A stretch of 17,097 nucleotides of DNA from Actinobacteria bacterium 13_1_40CM_66_12 (GTDB taxonomy: Bacteria; Chloroflexota; Dormibacteria; Dormibacterales; Dormibacteraceae). How positions within the stretch are numbered: position 1 is the stretch's first letter; each line of letters begins with the position of its first letter. The notes under the pieces were generated by a model, which saw nothing but the letters and a program-made list of their open reading frames with translations, was not told the origin of the DNA and searched no databases. The stretch lies in the NCBI GenBank assembly GCA_001917895.1, contig MNEW01000020.1:1-17097 (forward strand), given 5' to 3'. The translations under genes were made by a program, and so were the position numbers. Below, piece by piece: positions 6,798 to 13,596 of the stretch.

Positions 6798-6835
6798 GGG
6801 GTCCCCGCGAAATCGAAGATTTCGTGGGGTTTCAT
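6798..6835 (-). repeat. Hairpin repeat element, copy 2 (murE-folP intergenic)
   Basis: A 38-bp copy of the element seen at the pstC-pstA junction, in the orientation of murE. Stem arms are 6803-6814 and 6818-6829 around a three-base loop, with one mismatch at the same position as in copy 1. Read on the + strand the mismatch becomes a G-T (G-U in RNA) wobble, so the + strand would fold without a mispair. The element fills more than half of the 66-bp gap between the divergent murE and folP genes. Nothing else is clear in that gap except a weak CATACT (6833-6838) seven bases before the folP GTG, partly supplied by the element's edge. Confidence 0.75.
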
Positions 6836-6845
6836 ACTGGGCGTC

Positions 6846-7658
6846 GTGATCGCCGAAATAGGAGGCCGCCGGTTCGAGTGGGGCAGCCGCACTTACGTGA
6901 TGGGCATCGTCAACGTCACCCCGGATTCGTTCAGCGGCGATGGGCTGGGAGACGATCGTGACGCGGCCGTGGCGCAGGGTATGCGCATGGTCGAGGAGGG
7001 CGCCGACTTTCTCGACGTTGGCGGCGAATCCACCCGGCCGGGCCACGTTCCCATCAGCGCAAGCGAGGAGATCGGGCGCACCGAGGAGGTCGTTCGCAGG
7101 CTGGCGAAGGAATCGGGAGCTCCGGTCTCCATCGACACGTACAAGATCGACGTCGCGGAGGCCGCTGTAGAGGGGGGCGCAACGATTGTCAACGATGTAT
7201 GGGGTCTGGCACGCACGCCGGTCCTGGCCGAGCTCGCGGCGCGTCATGACTGCGCCCTTGTGCTGATGCACAACCAGGACGGCACGGAATACGGGGGCGA
7301 TGTGATGACCGAGGTCAAACGATTCCTGCGAGCGTCCGTCGACGCCGCGATCGCTGCCGGCGTGCCGCGTGAGCGCGTCATCATCGATCCGGGCATCGGA
7401 TTCGGAAAGACTGCCGACCAGAACTGGGAGGTCATGCGCAGGCTGGTAGAGCTGCGTGAGCTCGGGCAGCCGGTGCTGATCGGAACGTCCCGCAAGTCGT
7501 TCATCGGCAAGCTGCTCGACCTTCCGGTCACCGATCGCGTGGAGGGCACCGCAGCCACCGTGACCGCGGCGATCTTGCGAGGCGCGGATGTCGTGCGCAT
7601 CCACGACGTGCGCGAGATGGTGCGTGTGGTCCGCGTCGCCGACCGCATGAGTCGTTGA
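6846..7658 (+). CDS. folP: Dihydropteroate synthase FolP
   Basis: FolP condenses p-aminobenzoate with 6-hydroxymethyl-dihydropterin pyrophosphate in folate synthesis and is the sulfonamide target. The 270-aa protein has all the family signatures in order: MGIVNVTPDSFSGDG (19-33), DVGGESTRPG (57-66), VSIDTYK (94-100), IVNDVWG (114-120), LMHNQ (140-144), IIDPGIGFGKT (179-189), GTSRKSFIG (213-221) and VVRIHDV (249-255). The GTG start places the N-terminus as expected, with no Shine-Dalgarno and a weak -10-like box seven bases before it, so a leaderless start is possible. The TGA stop overlaps the TTG start of folK by four bases. No folB lies between the two. Confidence 0.96.
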   Translation: MIAEIGGRRFEWGSRTYVMGIVNVTPDSFSGDGLGDDRDAAVAQGMRMVEEGADFLDVGGESTRPGHVPISASEEIGRTEEVVRRLAKESGAPVSIDTYKIDVAEAAVEGGATIVNDVWGLARTPVLAELAARHDCALVLMHNQDGTEYGGDVMTEVKRFLRASVDAAIAAGVPRERVIIDPGIGFGKTADQNWEVMRRLVELRELGQPVLIGTSRKSFIGKLLDLPVTDRVEGTAATVTAAILRGADVVRIHDVREMVRVVRVADRMSR

Positions 7659-8080
7659 CCGTCGCGTACCTCGGCCTCGGATCCAACCTCGGAAGGCGCG
7701 ACCGCAATTTGAGCGCGGCGCGGCGGCGGTTGCGTCAAAGAGGAGCGCGGATATTGCGTCAAAGTCGCGTCATAGAGACCGAGCCCTGGGGCGTCTTGGA
7801 TCAGCCACGATTCTTGAACCAGGTCGTCGAGGTCGAATGGCCGGGTTCGCCCCGAACGCTTCTTGCCGCGGCGAAGTCGGTGGAACGCGAGGGCGGGCGG
7901 AAACCCACACGCCGCTGGGGACCGCGTGTGATCGACGTCGACATCCTTCTATTCGGAAACGAGCGGATATCGGAACCGGACCTCGTGATCCCGCATCCTC
8001 GCCTCGCCGAGCGGCAGTTCGTCCTGGATGGCCTGGAAGAGCTCGGGGCCGGGGACGCGATCGCCCCCGGCCCCCGATGA
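7655..8080 (+). CDS. folK: 2-amino-4-hydroxy-6-hydroxymethyldihydropteridine pyrophosphokinase FolK
   Basis: FolK transfers pyrophosphate from ATP to hydroxymethyl-dihydropterin, giving the substrate of FolP. The 141-aa protein has the N-terminal AYLGLGSNLG, the FLNQVVEV strand, and the signature RRWGPRVIDVDILLFG with the Mg-binding aspartates D94 and D96; PHPRLAERQFVL completes the family pattern. The TTG start overlaps the folP stop, so the two are translationally coupled. Within the N-terminal part an 11-bp sequence (TTGCGTCAAAG) recurs 24 bp apart, at 7730 and 7754, encoding LRQ twice. The C-terminus is rich in Gly and Pro and its DNA forms a 10-bp GC stem. The convergent phosphoesterase gene ends only four bases downstream. 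Confidence 0.95.
   Translation: MTVAYLGLGSNLGRRDRNLSAARRRLRQRGARILRQSRVIETEPWGVLDQPRFLNQVVEVEWPGSPRTLLAAAKSVEREGGRKPTRRWGPRVIDVDILLFGNERISEPDLVIPHPRLAERQFVLDGLEELGAGDAIAPGPR
8045..8074. terminator. Strong GC hairpin at a convergent gene junction (terminator candidate)
   Basis: Arms 8045-8054 and 8065-8074 are perfectly complementary over ten G-C pairs, around a ten-base loop that holds the palindrome GCGATCGC. It lies in the last codons of folK, just before the convergent stop codons. There is no T-run on either side, so it is not a classical intrinsic terminator; it could block or pause transcription from both directions. It may also simply reflect Gly/Pro codons. Confidence 0.3.
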
Positions 8081-8084
8081 ATCG

Positions 8085-9509
8085 TTAGGCCCCGAAGATG
8101 AATGCGCCGGTGAGGTTGCCGGCCGTGACGTCTCTATCGCCCCACACGCCGAGCGCGGGAAGCCGGTGGTTCCACTCGACCCACCTGTCGAGCGAAGCGG
8201 TGTTGAGCAGGTCGTGGTCGATGAAGCCCTGGCGCGCGAAGCGGGAAACGATCAGCACGGGCATCCGTGGGCCAAAGCCCGCCTCGCCGCACAGTGCGCC
8301 GGGGATGCCAGGGTACTGGCAGCCGCTTAGGTTGGGCTGGCCGTTGACCCAGTTGGCGAAGGGTCCGCCCTGGTCCGGTGGGGCGACGTGGTCCCACCAA
8401 CCGCCGGTCTCGTCGAAGGCGATGATGAGCGCCGTGTTCTTCCAGTAGTCACTGGCCTGAAGTCGGGCGACGAGGTCTCCAACGAAAGCGTCCTCGAGCG
8501 CCGGGCCCGAGTAACCCGGGTGGCCGTCTTCCAGCTGCGGCGCCTTCACCCATGAGATCGCAGGCAGGCTGACGGACGGGCTGCCGGCCAGGGCCGCATA
8601 GAGAAGGCTCAAGTCGCGTTGGTGCCGGTTCGCCTGCGGGTAATCCATGCGCGGGTCGTACGCCCACGTGTGGTTGAGGTCGGCGGTCGAGGTGAAGTAC
8701 TGGAATGGGTCGTGGTGGGCACTGTAGCCGTCGACGTTGGGCGTGCTGCAAGAGCCGAACCCGCCCTGGAACCACGCCCAGCTGGTGCCGGCGGCAGTGG
8801 CCTCGGCGCCGAGGTTCGGAATGTCCTGCGGGCTGATGCCCGCTGGGTAGTCGAGGCATTTGTCTCCGATCGGGTTGGGGTCGCCAGCTGTGTTGTTGGT
8901 CGCCGCCACGAGCCATTGCGCGCCCGGGGTGGACGGGCCGTAAACGCCCTGGAAGAAGTTGTCGGCGAGCGTGTACTGGGACGCGAGGCGCCAGTAGTTC
9001 TGAAGCGGCGCGTTAGGGTCGTCGGAGGTTCCGGTGTAGTACCCGTTGGCAAGTGCGGTGAGGCCGTTCCCTGGCGCAGCTATGGTCTCGAACTTCGGGC
9101 ATGTCGTCGACGATGAGCTACTCGGGTTGGTCACGATCTTGTCATTGCCGAACTGCAGAAACTGGTCCATCGCTCCGTGGTCGACCATCCGGATCATGTT
9201 GCTGTAGTTGTGGTCGACATCGCACGTGCGGCTCTGCGTTGCGCCGCTGAGCTGCGTCGGCGCATAGGGACCCCACGTCTGAACGCCATCGGTGTGCGTG
9301 AGAGTCGAGCCCGCTGGTATCCCGTTCGAGCCGTGCCCATACGTGCCGAAGTAGTGGTCGAAGGAGATGTTCTCCTGGTAGAGAATGATCGTGTGCTTGA
9401 TCGGACTATGTGTGCCGTTGTCGGACTCAGCGCCGGCGAAAGATGCCATCGCGAGCGACATCGCCGAGACGAGAGCGAACGCCATACCCAAGGACCAAGT
9501 GCGCCTCAT
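8085..9509 (-). CDS. Secreted phosphoesterase, phospholipase C / acid phosphatase family
   Basis: A 474-aa exported protein of the phosphoesterase family that includes bacterial phospholipases C and acid phosphatase AcpA (Pfam phosphoesterase, PF04185). The signal peptide spans about residues 1-27 (hydrophobic ALVSAMSLAMASF then AGA-ES). Family motifs: YQENISFDHYFGTYG near 44-58 with E46-N47 as metal ligands; GVYGPSTPGAQW near 188-199, where the family's nucleophilic Thr/Ser lies (S193 or T194); and FDETGGWWDHVAPP at 365-378 with D366-E367. The substrate, phospholipid or other phosphoester, cannot be told. The ATG has a strong ribosome-binding site (GAGGGGG, eight bases away). A phased repeat upstream and an orphan regulator on the same strand suggest regulated expression, perhaps linked to phosphate supply. 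Confidence 0.88.
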   Translation of the reverse strand: MRRTWSLGMAFALVSAMSLAMASFAGAESDNGTHSPIKHTIILYQENISFDHYFGTYGHGSNGIPAGSTLTHTDGVQTWGPYAPTQLSGATQSRTCDVDHNYSNMIRMVDHGAMDQFLQFGNDKIVTNPSSSSSTTCPKFETIAAPGNGLTALANGYYTGTSDDPNAPLQNYWRLASQYTLADNFFQGVYGPSTPGAQWLVAATNNTAGDPNPIGDKCLDYPAGISPQDIPNLGAEATAAGTSWAWFQGGFGSCSTPNVDGYSAHHDPFQYFTSTADLNHTWAYDPRMDYPQANRHQRDLSLLYAALAGSPSVSLPAISWVKAPQLEDGHPGYSGPALEDAFVGDLVARLQASDYWKNTALIIAFDETGGWWDHVAPPDQGGPFANWVNGQPNLSGCQYPGIPGALCGEAGFGPRMPVLIVSRFARQGFIDHDLLNTASLDRWVEWNHRLPALGVWGDRDVTAGNLTGAFIFGA

Positions 9510-9548
9510 TCGCTAACCCCCTCTAGTCGACGGACAAGAATCGCAACG

Positions 9549-9593
9549 AGAGTACTGACGGAACGCTTAAGGGCGGGCTAAATCCCAGCTAAC
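9549..9593 (-). promoter_or_regulatory. 11-bp-phased triple repeat with -10-like box, upstream of the phosphoesterase gene
   Basis: On the - strand three adjacent 11-bp units (9593-9583, 9582-9572, 9571-9561) begin gTTAGC, tTTAGC and cTTAAGC, so TTA recurs exactly every 11 bases. Six bases after the last unit is TACTCT (9554-9549), a TANNNT box; its expected -35 position falls inside the repeats. This is the layout of OmpR/PhoB-type operators at activated promoters. The gap (9510-9601) holds nothing else except the ribosome-binding site. Confidence 0.35.
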
Positions 9594-9601
9594 GCTTGCC
9601 A

Positions 9602-10318
9602 TTACGTGGGGCGGGCGTTCGTGAATCGGTAGCCGATGCCCGGTACCGCGAGGATGTAGTAGGGGCGAGACGGTTGCGCTTCGATCTTGCGCCGCAGGTT
9701 GCGGATGTGCACGTCGATGACCCTGGTCTCGATCGGATATTCGTAGCCCCAGATTGAGTTGAGGATCTTCTCCCGGCTCAGCACCTTCCCCGCATTGCTC
9801 GCGAGGAATGTCAGCAGGTCGAACTCGGTGTGGGTCAGCTCGACCTCCTGCCCTCCCCTGTAGATACGGCGCTCGTTGACGTCGATGAGCAGGTCGCGGA
9901 ACTCGAGCCGGTTGCGTGTGGCCTCCGCCGATTCCAGCCGCATCCGCCGCAGGTGCGCGGCGATCCTGGCCGCCAGCTCACGGAGGCGCAAGGGCTTGAC
10001 GACGTAGTCATCCGCGCCGATCTCGAGCGCAACCACCGCGTCGATCTCATCCGAGCGCGAGCTCATCATGATCACGGGCACGGCGGTGTCCTTCTTGCGC
10101 AGCTCGCGACAAACGTCGAAACCGGAAGCGTCGGGGAGCGCCACCTCGAGCAGCACGAGGTTTGGCCGCAGCGAGTCGATCTGGCGCAGCGCCTCCGCGC
10201 CGGTGTCGGCCTCGACCACCTGGTAGCCGTCCTGGGCGCACGCGGAGCGAACGTCCCGCCTGGTCGCCGAGTCGCCGTCCACGATCAGGACCTTTCGGGC
10301 CCCGTTCGACTGCGCCAT
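9602..10318 (-). CDS. Orphan OmpR-family response regulator lacking the phospho-acceptor Asp
   Basis: A 238-aa protein with a receiver domain (about 8-124) and a C-terminal winged helix (about 140-235: HTEFDLLTFLAS, RVIDVHIRNLRRKIE, AVPGIGYRF). The receiver keeps S86 and K108 (VVKPL) but the phospho-acceptor position is Glu: LVLLEVALPD, E58, codon GAG. The acidic pair is also incomplete (VDGDS, with Gly15). Glu at this site often mimics phosphorylation, so the protein may be permanently active or controlled by other means. No histidine kinase is adjacent. A TAGGAT box seven bases before the ATG suggests a leaderless transcript of its own, although the FemAB gene ends only 30 bp upstream on the same strand. 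The phosphoesterase gene downstream, with its phased repeats, is a possible target. Confidence 0.93.
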   Translation of the reverse strand: MAQSNGARKVLIVDGDSATRRDVRSACAQDGYQVVEADTGAEALRQIDSLRPNLVLLEVALPDASGFDVCRELRKKDTAVPVIMMSSRSDEIDAVVALEIGADDYVVKPLRLRELAARIAAHLRRMRLESAEATRNRLEFRDLLIDVNERRIYRGGQEVELTHTEFDLLTFLASNAGKVLSREKILNSIWGYEYPIETRVIDVHIRNLRRKIEAQPSRPYYILAVPGIGYRFTNARPT

Positions 10319-10325
10319 CGCAAAT

Positions 10326-10331
10326 ATCCTA
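10326..10331 (-). promoter_or_regulatory. Probable -10 box of the orphan response regulator
   Basis: TAGGAT on the - strand ends seven bases before the ATG, as in leaderless transcripts, and no Shine-Dalgarno is present. No -35 match is visible. The box lies in the 30-bp gap after the FemAB gene. Confidence 0.35.
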
Positions 10332-10348
10332 ATCGATCTGAAGGATTG

Positions 10349-11320
10349 TTAGGAGATGTTGCGTTTCAAGCCCCGAATGCGGCCACGTGCCTTCTTCTCC
10401 AGGCCGATCAGCCTCGAGGCCGCTTGCGACAGGATTAGCTCCCACGCGCCCGCGTATTCCACCTCCTCGCCACCGAACTCGGCTTTGAAGAAGCCGAGGC
10501 CGTGCCACGGGTGTTCGGAGCCGGCGGCGGGCGGTGGCACACCCCACAGGTCGTAATCCCGGCAGCCATCCTCGGCGGCGGCCTTGATCGCCGCCCACCA
10601 GGCGAGGTCGTTGGCCATGAGCTCCGGGTGAGCGCCGCTGCGCCCGGCGAACAGGTGATATGCACGGCCTGCATGCCGGGCGACGAGGACCGCCGAGAGC
10701 GCTTCGCGCGTGACCGGATGGCGGCCGACATATGTGCGGCACCAGGGCAGCTCATCCAGCAGCAGCTGGTAGTAGCTCCTCGCCGGGAGGTGTATTGACT
10801 CGCGGCGCTCGACCGCCGCGGACTGGCGCTCGAGCTCGGCCGCATCCTTGCCTTCTTCGACGACGACCCCGCGCCGCTCGCCGGCCCTGATGTTGTAGCG
10901 GCGCCCGTGCTTGAAGGTCGCCAGCATCTGATCAGCCGATGCCAGCTTCAGGATGCGGGTGTGCTGCGGCTGCACTGCCGCTGCGCGCTTGAATCCTCGC
11001 TCGCTCATCACGCTGCCGAATTCGCTCGGCTCCTCCGGCTCGACCGTGATTCGCGCCACCTTCGCGGAGCGCGCCCAATCGACTAGCGCGTCGATCGCAC
11101 CAGGCGAAGCGGGCACTGGTCCGCGCGGCACGTACGCCTCGCGCACCGGACCCAGCCCTCGCAATTGAACGCTGGCCATCGCACCGCCCTCGAGCCGCAC
11201 CCGCTCTATGGTCCATCCCGCGTGCGACTGCACCTCGCCCCAGCCCCACGTCTGCAGAAGTGGCGATGGCGATGCGCGCTCGTCAAGCCCGCGGTCCCAG
11301 CTCTCGCGTGCATCGGTCAT
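10349..11320 (-). CDS. FemAB-family aminoacyltransferase (peptidoglycan cross-bridge type)
   Basis: A 323-aa member of the FemABX family, GNAT-fold enzymes that use aminoacyl-tRNA to add amino acids to the side chain of the third stem-peptide residue. N-terminal LLQTWGWGEVQ and AYVPRGPV, central KHGRRYNIRAGERRGVVV, and C-terminal YDLWGVP followed by GLGFFKAEFGGEEVEYAGAW are the family's hallmark segments. There is no coiled-coil insertion of the FemA kind, so it is closer to single-enzyme forms such as FemX. It may act in the cell wall or, as in some relatives, on another acceptor. Its ATG overlaps the stop of the histidine phosphatase gene (ATGA), indicating one transcript. The last residues are strongly basic (EKKARGRIRGLKRN). 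Confidence 0.88.
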   Translation of the reverse strand: MTDARESWDRGLDERASPSPLLQTWGWGEVQSHAGWTIERVRLEGGAMASVQLRGLGPVREAYVPRGPVPASPGAIDALVDWARSAKVARITVEPEEPSEFGSVMSERGFKRAAAVQPQHTRILKLASADQMLATFKHGRRYNIRAGERRGVVVEEGKDAAELERQSAAVERRESIHLPARSYYQLLLDELPWCRTYVGRHPVTREALSAVLVARHAGRAYHLFAGRSGAHPELMANDLAWWAAIKAAAEDGCRDYDLWGVPPPAAGSEHPWHGLGFFKAEFGGEEVEYAGAWELILSQAASRLIGLEKKARGRIRGLKRNIS

Positions 11321-11925
11321 TCGGACCCCGCCTCCAGATGACTCGTGTCATTGACTCCCGACACCACGAATCGGCCGTTGCGCTTTTCGATGACCGAGAT
11401 CGATGCGTTCTCGATTCGAAATGGGAACAGCCCGTGATTCGGCCGGCCCACGACTCGATGCAGCGCGACCTGGATCACGCCGCCATGCGTGACGACGAGG
11501 ACGTCGCCGTGCTCGTGGCGCGCGAGAATCGAATCCAGCTCAGCGTTGACCCTCGACTCGAACGGCACGGCGCCCTCGCCGCCGGGGACCACGTCCCAGC
11601 TCGGCTCCTCCATCCACCTCGCCCACGCTTCGGGGAAGCGCTGTGCGAGCTCTTCGGTGTTCAAGCCTTCCCAGTCGCCGAGGTAGATCTCGCGAAGGCC
11701 GGCTCTGGGGAACGGCGAGGAGCCGGTCGCCTCGCCGATCAGCTGGGCAGTCTGCTCGGCGCGCTCGAGGTCGCTGGTGTAGAAGCCGGCGAACCGGTGA
11801 TGGGCCAGCCTCCGCCCCACCTGACGGGCCTGCCGGCGACCCTGTTCCGACAACGGGGGGTCGAGCTGCCCCTGGATTCGGTGTTCGCGGTTCCACGTCG
11901 ATTGGCCGTGACGGACCAGCAACAA
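11317..11925 (-). CDS. Histidine phosphatase family protein
   Basis: A phosphoglycerate-mutase-like phosphatase, about 202 aa from the chosen start. The catalytic RHG motif is at the very N-terminus (LLVRHGQSTWN), followed by DPPLSEQGRRQA, YTSDLERAEQTA, LREIYLGDWEG with the proton-donor Glu, and VVTHGGVIQVAL with the second His. The frame is open up to a GTG at 12063, which would add a 46-residue Pro-rich extension and overlap the start of the divergent gene by ten bases. I chose the TTG at 11925 because it begins exactly at the domain and lies downstream of an AT-rich promoter-like patch, but no ribosome-binding site supports either. Substrate is unknown; broad-specificity phosphatases and phosphoglycerate mutases share these motifs. 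It is co-transcribed with the FemAB gene. Confidence 0.88.
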   Translation of the reverse strand: MLLVRHGQSTWNREHRIQGQLDPPLSEQGRRQARQVGRRLAHHRFAGFYTSDLERAEQTAQLIGEATGSSPFPRAGLREIYLGDWEGLNTEELAQRFPEAWARWMEEPSWDVVPGGEGAVPFESRVNAELDSILARHEHGDVLVVTHGGVIQVALHRVVGRPNHGLFPFRIENASISVIEKRNGRFVVSGVNDTSHLEAGSE

Positions 11926-11989
11926 TCGCGCGGGCGAAGGTTTGGAGGGGAGTGGAAGGTCTGGGGGCTCCGGGCGCGCGGATCCGATC

Positions 11990-12017
11990 TTGATATCTAT
12001 ACTAACTTCTCTTAGAC
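11990..12017. promoter_or_regulatory. AT-rich divergent promoter region
   Basis: An AT-rich patch stands out in otherwise GC-rich DNA. On the + strand TATACT (11998-12003) is a good -10 for the DUF4388 gene, giving a leader of about 45 bases. On the - strand the overlapping TATAGAT (12001-11995) could serve the histidine phosphatase gene. No convincing -35 is seen on either side. Confidence 0.4.
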
Positions 12018-12053
12018 CACCGATCGGTGTTGGGCCGATCTCGGGAGACGCAT

Positions 12054-13589
12054 TTGCAGTCACACGGCACGCTCGCCGAAATCCCTCTTCGCTCGCTTCT
12101 GGAATCCGCCCAGGGCGAGAGGTCGACAGGTACCCTTACCCTTCGCAATGGCAACGGTGAGTCGACCGCGCTGTACTTTCTCTTCGGCCATCTCTTCCAT
12201 GCTGAGGGCAACGGGAAGGCGGGCGACGACGCTGTCGTCAATGCGCTCGCCTGGACGAAGGGCGAGTTCGAGTTCGACGCCAAGGCGAAGCTGCCTGCAG
12301 ACGAAACGGTCAAGGCCGGCATCCCCGAGCTCGTTCACGCGGCTGAGGCTGCGCCCAAAGACGCTCCGGCCCAGCCTGCACCTCCGCCCGCAGCCGAAGC
12401 CCAGCCTGAGCACCGAGACCAACCCGTATCGGAGAAGAAGGTTGACGCACCCCAGCCGAGACGAGGCGTGAAGCACAGACCACAGCCCAAGCATGGGCGC
12501 GAACCGATTCCGGTCCCGGCCGGACAGGTGATCTATGACTCGTTGAAGACCTCGTTCGTCGATTTCCCGCGCTTGATAACGACGCTGGAGAAAGAGGGCT
12601 ACACCGGCTACGTCCGCCTCCTCACCGACGATGCAGCAGGCCTCATCCTCTTCCGAGAAGGCTCGGCACTCGAGTGTATGTACGACGGCGTTGGCGAGGC
12701 GCAGGGTCTTGTGCTCGGGAAGCAAGCGCTGCATCAGTTCAACGAAGACGTCACCGGCGGCCACGGCGTCCTCGACGTCGTCGGCCTTTCGCCCGAGCTC
12801 ATCGATGGTCTCTACGAGCTCACCGTCTCCAAGCCCATGTACACCGAGCTCTACGCAGGCTGGGTGGACATGAAAGCGCTACTCAAGTTCTTGAGTGACC
12901 GCAAGCTGAGCGGGAGCGTGATGATCCGCGCCGGTGCCGGAACAGGCGTGATCATCCTTTCCGAGGGCGAGCTAGCGGGCGCGTACACGAGCGAGTCTCG
13001 CGACATCTCGGACAAGCCCGACCGCGCGCTTGCGCTTTGCGACGACCCCAATGCGATGATCGAGGTCAAGTCCGCGGACGCCACCAAGCATCCGCCGCTC
13101 GACGTCGACGAGGTCGTGTCGGGACAGAGGGCGGTGGCAGTGCGCAACCCGGCGCCAGCGCCGCCACCGGCCGCCGCGCCAGTGCAGCCCGCACCCGCGG
13201 CGCAGCAGCCACCGACGCAACAGTTTCCTGCCATCGCGACTCCGCCGCCGATGCAGACGCAGCCTCCCGTGCAGGCGCCGACGGCGACCTACCCCACGTT
13301 CCCGACACCGCAGTCCCCATCGGTCGCGCCGACCACACCGCCCGGCTCCGCCGGTGGTCCCCAGCTCGACTGGGGTTCGATCGTCGCCGAGTTGCAGGCC
13401 ATGGCCGAGGACTCGCTGGGAAACCGCGCGCGAAAGGTCAAGGACATACTCGGCGCGGCTGATCCGTCGCTGCCCGGCATCGAAGGCGCGATCGACCAGG
13501 TGCCGAGCATCTCACTTCTGTTCGTCGACTCCTCGCGGCTCGAGCAGCTCGCGCAGGAGATGAGGGCGCGGCTCAAGTCACACCTCTAG
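12054..13589 (+). CDS. DUF4388 protein with three related modules and Pro-rich linkers
   Basis: A 511-aa cytoplasmic protein of unknown function. Residues 5-75 form a DUF4388 (PATAN-like) domain: GTLAEIPLRSLLESAQ, then TGTLTLR and ALYFLFGHLFHAEG. Two further segments share the same pattern of a leucine-rich helix, GxVxL strand and acidic-Gly hairpin: 169-210 (VDFPRLITTLEKEG to LILFREGSALECMY) and 271-311 (VDMKALLKFLSDRK to VIILSEGELAGAY). Linkers at about 100-155 and 365-435 are rich in Pro, Ala and Gln. The C-terminus (440-511) is mostly helical. DUF4388 proteins are often tied to gliding or two-component signalling in other phyla, but no partner is seen here. I chose TTG 12054 because GGGAG lies six bases ahead; the frame is open to TTG 12027. 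The lipoprotein gene begins seven bases after the stop. Confidence 0.87.
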   Translation: MQSHGTLAEIPLRSLLESAQGERSTGTLTLRNGNGESTALYFLFGHLFHAEGNGKAGDDAVVNALAWTKGEFEFDAKAKLPADETVKAGIPELVHAAEAAPKDAPAQPAPPPAAEAQPEHRDQPVSEKKVDAPQPRRGVKHRPQPKHGREPIPVPAGQVIYDSLKTSFVDFPRLITTLEKEGYTGYVRLLTDDAAGLILFREGSALECMYDGVGEAQGLVLGKQALHQFNEDVTGGHGVLDVVGLSPELIDGLYELTVSKPMYTELYAGWVDMKALLKFLSDRKLSGSVMIRAGAGTGVIILSEGELAGAYTSESRDISDKPDRALALCDDPNAMIEVKSADATKHPPLDVDEVVSGQRAVAVRNPAPAPPPAAAPVQPAPAAQQPPTQQFPAIATPPPMQTQPPVQAPTATYPTFPTPQSPSVAPTTPPGSAGGPQLDWGSIVAELQAMAEDSLGNRARKVKDILGAADPSLPGIEGAIDQVPSISLLFVDSSRLEQLAQEMRARLKSHL

Positions 13590-13596
13590 TCGACGA

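Noticed and set aside
6785..7604. N-terminal extension of the murE frame over folP
   Set aside because: It is the antisense of folP; MurE similarity begins at the ATG at 6779.
9521..13595. 12-bp identity CTCTAGTCGACG at 9521 and 13584, with a shorter CTCTAGTCG at 15178
   Set aside because: Two of them arise from a Leu-TAG stop context; too short to claim a repeat or an attachment site.
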